Shown: positions 5,449-5,888 of the stretch, piece by piece | Position numbering within the stretch: position 1 is the stretch's first letter | How the letters are laid out: every line of letters begins with the position of its first letter | NCBI GenBank assembly: GCA_023261915.1 | Contig: JALRFT010000233.1 | Span: forward strand, 1 to 5,888 | Reading direction: 5' to 3' | DNA length: 5,888 nt | From: Acidimicrobiales bacterium | GTDB lineage: Bacteria > Actinomycetota > Acidimicrobiia > Acidimicrobiales > Acidimicrobilacustridaceae | Translations under genes and position numbers: made by a program | The notes under the pieces: generated by a model | Seen by the model: the letters and a program-made list of their open reading frames with translations, nothing else | Told to the model about the DNA's origin: nothing | Databases searched by the model: none

Positions 5449-5469
5449 CCCGAGCCGCAACGGCTGGGG
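5449..5469. repeat. Imperfect hairpin upstream of the nuclease-fold lipoprotein promoter
   Basis: CCC, G, AGCCG (5449-5457), loop CAA, then CGGCT, G, GGG (5461-5469): an 8-bp stem with one G/G mismatch and a tight 3-nt loop. On the minus strand it lies after the GGCT gene and before the lipoprotein promoter, so it may terminate readthrough from GGCT (no T-run) or be an operator. Confidence 0.3.
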
Positions 5470-5543
5470 ACCGCCCAGAGAGCGACGGGTAGGCTCTCAT
5501 CACTTGCCCGAGTGGGACTTCCGCGGATTAAGGAATCGCGCCC

Positions 5544-5572
5544 TTTTCTAAATGATGGGAGCCCCTTCTAAA
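5544..5572. repeat. Paired TTCTAAA repeats 20 bp apart
   Basis: CCCTTTTCTAAA (5541-5552) and CCCCTTCTAAA (5562-5572) share TTCTAAA at 5546 and 5566, exactly 20 bp apart, about two helical turns. They lie in the AT-richest part of the window between the GGCT gene and the nuclease-fold lipoprotein gene. Nearby are a 10-bp palindrome CCACATGTGG (5597-5606) and a repeated TGGAACG (5582 and 5604). The function is unknown; same-face binding sites for a regulator are one possibility. Confidence 0.3.
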
Positions 5573-5625
5573 CGCAATCCCTGGAACGTCGCAACGCCAC
5601 ATGTGGAACGCGAAATCCGTATCGC

Positions 5626-5888
5626 TCAGCTCCAACTCGCCAATTCCGACACGTAGTCCGGCGGCAAGCCGAACTCCTTAGCGCCCTGCAGAATCATCTC
5701 AAGATAGCCGTCTCGCGGTGTGCCGGCCACGTTGAAGTCTTCGATGTAGACAAGTGCAACAAGTGGGCCCCCACCCGTCCGGATCTCCAGGTGCTCACGG
5801 CGGTAGATGCCTCGGTGGACTCCTTCTGCTCGATCCAAGTGCTCCACCTCGGCTTGCGGAATGTGCCAGATCCCGCCCCATACGGTGG
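5626..5888 (-). CDS. Gamma-glutamylcyclotransferase (GGCT-type), C-terminal part (5' end beyond right edge)
   Basis: Eighty-six codons are visible in one frame from the window edge to a TGA at 5628-5626. They begin in the middle of the fold: TVWGGIWHIPQAEVEHLDRAEGVHRGIYRRE, then a strand with LVALVYIED, then GTPRDGYLEMILQGAKEFGLPPDYVSEL and the stop. This follows animal GGCT closely: VWGVVWKM, LDEQEGV, PPSPQYKKIICMGAKENGLPLEYQEKL. The glutamate in DRAEGV (codon 5826-5824) matches the catalytic E98 of human GGCT. Such enzymes convert gamma-glutamyl dipeptides or amines to 5-oxoproline and the free amino acid or amine in the cytosol. The N-terminal YGSNL nucleophile-loop motif should lie beyond the right edge. 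The GTG at 5847 is internal, because homologous sequence continues upstream of it. The exact substrate is unknown. Confidence 0.85.
   Translation of the reverse strand, partial: TVWGGIWHIPQAEVEHLDRAEGVHRGIYRREHLEIRTGGGPLVALVYIEDFNVAGTPRDGYLEMILQGAKEFGLPPDYVSELASWS

Noticed and set aside
5490..5495. TAGGCT box on the plus strand as a leaderless promoter
   Set aside because: No start codon lies 6-8 nt downstream, and no convincing plus-strand gene follows. It is kept only as a remark under the 34-codon ORF.

Overview
This is a GC-rich stretch of ordinary-looking chromosome. The best guess is a high-GC actinobacterium, possibly from the Acidimicrobiia. The evidence is a DUF3263 gene overlapping a gene shaped like the LytR_C (Rv0431-type) membrane proteins, many GTG starts, and actinobacterial-style TAGNNT -10 boxes lying 6-7 nt upstream of start codons, which suggests leaderless mRNAs. 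The class-level placement is inference. I see no tRNA, rRNA, CRISPR array, transposase, integrase or phage gene.

Layout from left to right. (1) A minus-strand cluster covers 1-1415. Read in the direction of transcription, it holds a fructosamine-kinase-family phosphotransferase, a DUF3263 protein, and the N-terminal part of a single-pass membrane protein that runs off the left edge. The last two overlap by a GTGA. (2) A divergent promoter region at 1416-1586 leads into a plus-strand DedA-family membrane protein (1587-2237). (3) Next comes a two-gene unit of very small membrane proteins, 67 and 45 residues, overlapping by 8 nt (2386-2719) and closed by a 10-bp hairpin at 2743-2769. (4) A plus-strand YHYH-family predicted lipoprotein occupies 2992-3954. 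(5) Facing it, on the minus strand, is a lipoprotein of the endonuclease/exonuclease/phosphatase superfamily (4080-5378). (6) After a 247-nt gene-free region containing small repeats and a hairpin, the 3' part of a minus-strand gamma-glutamylcyclotransferase (GGCT-type) gene enters from the right edge (5626-5888).

Much of the window concerns the cell envelope: a DedA lipid transporter candidate, a LytR_C-like anchor, two tiny membrane proteins and two cysteine-rich lipoproteins. The fructosamine kinase and GGCT are cytosolic metabolite or damage-repair enzymes. I do not see one coherent new defence or biosynthetic system. The least described parts are the overlapping small membrane-protein pair and the YHYH lipoprotein. 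The long plus-strand open frame that appears to run from 168 into DedA is an artefact of GC-rich sequence antisense to the first cluster.
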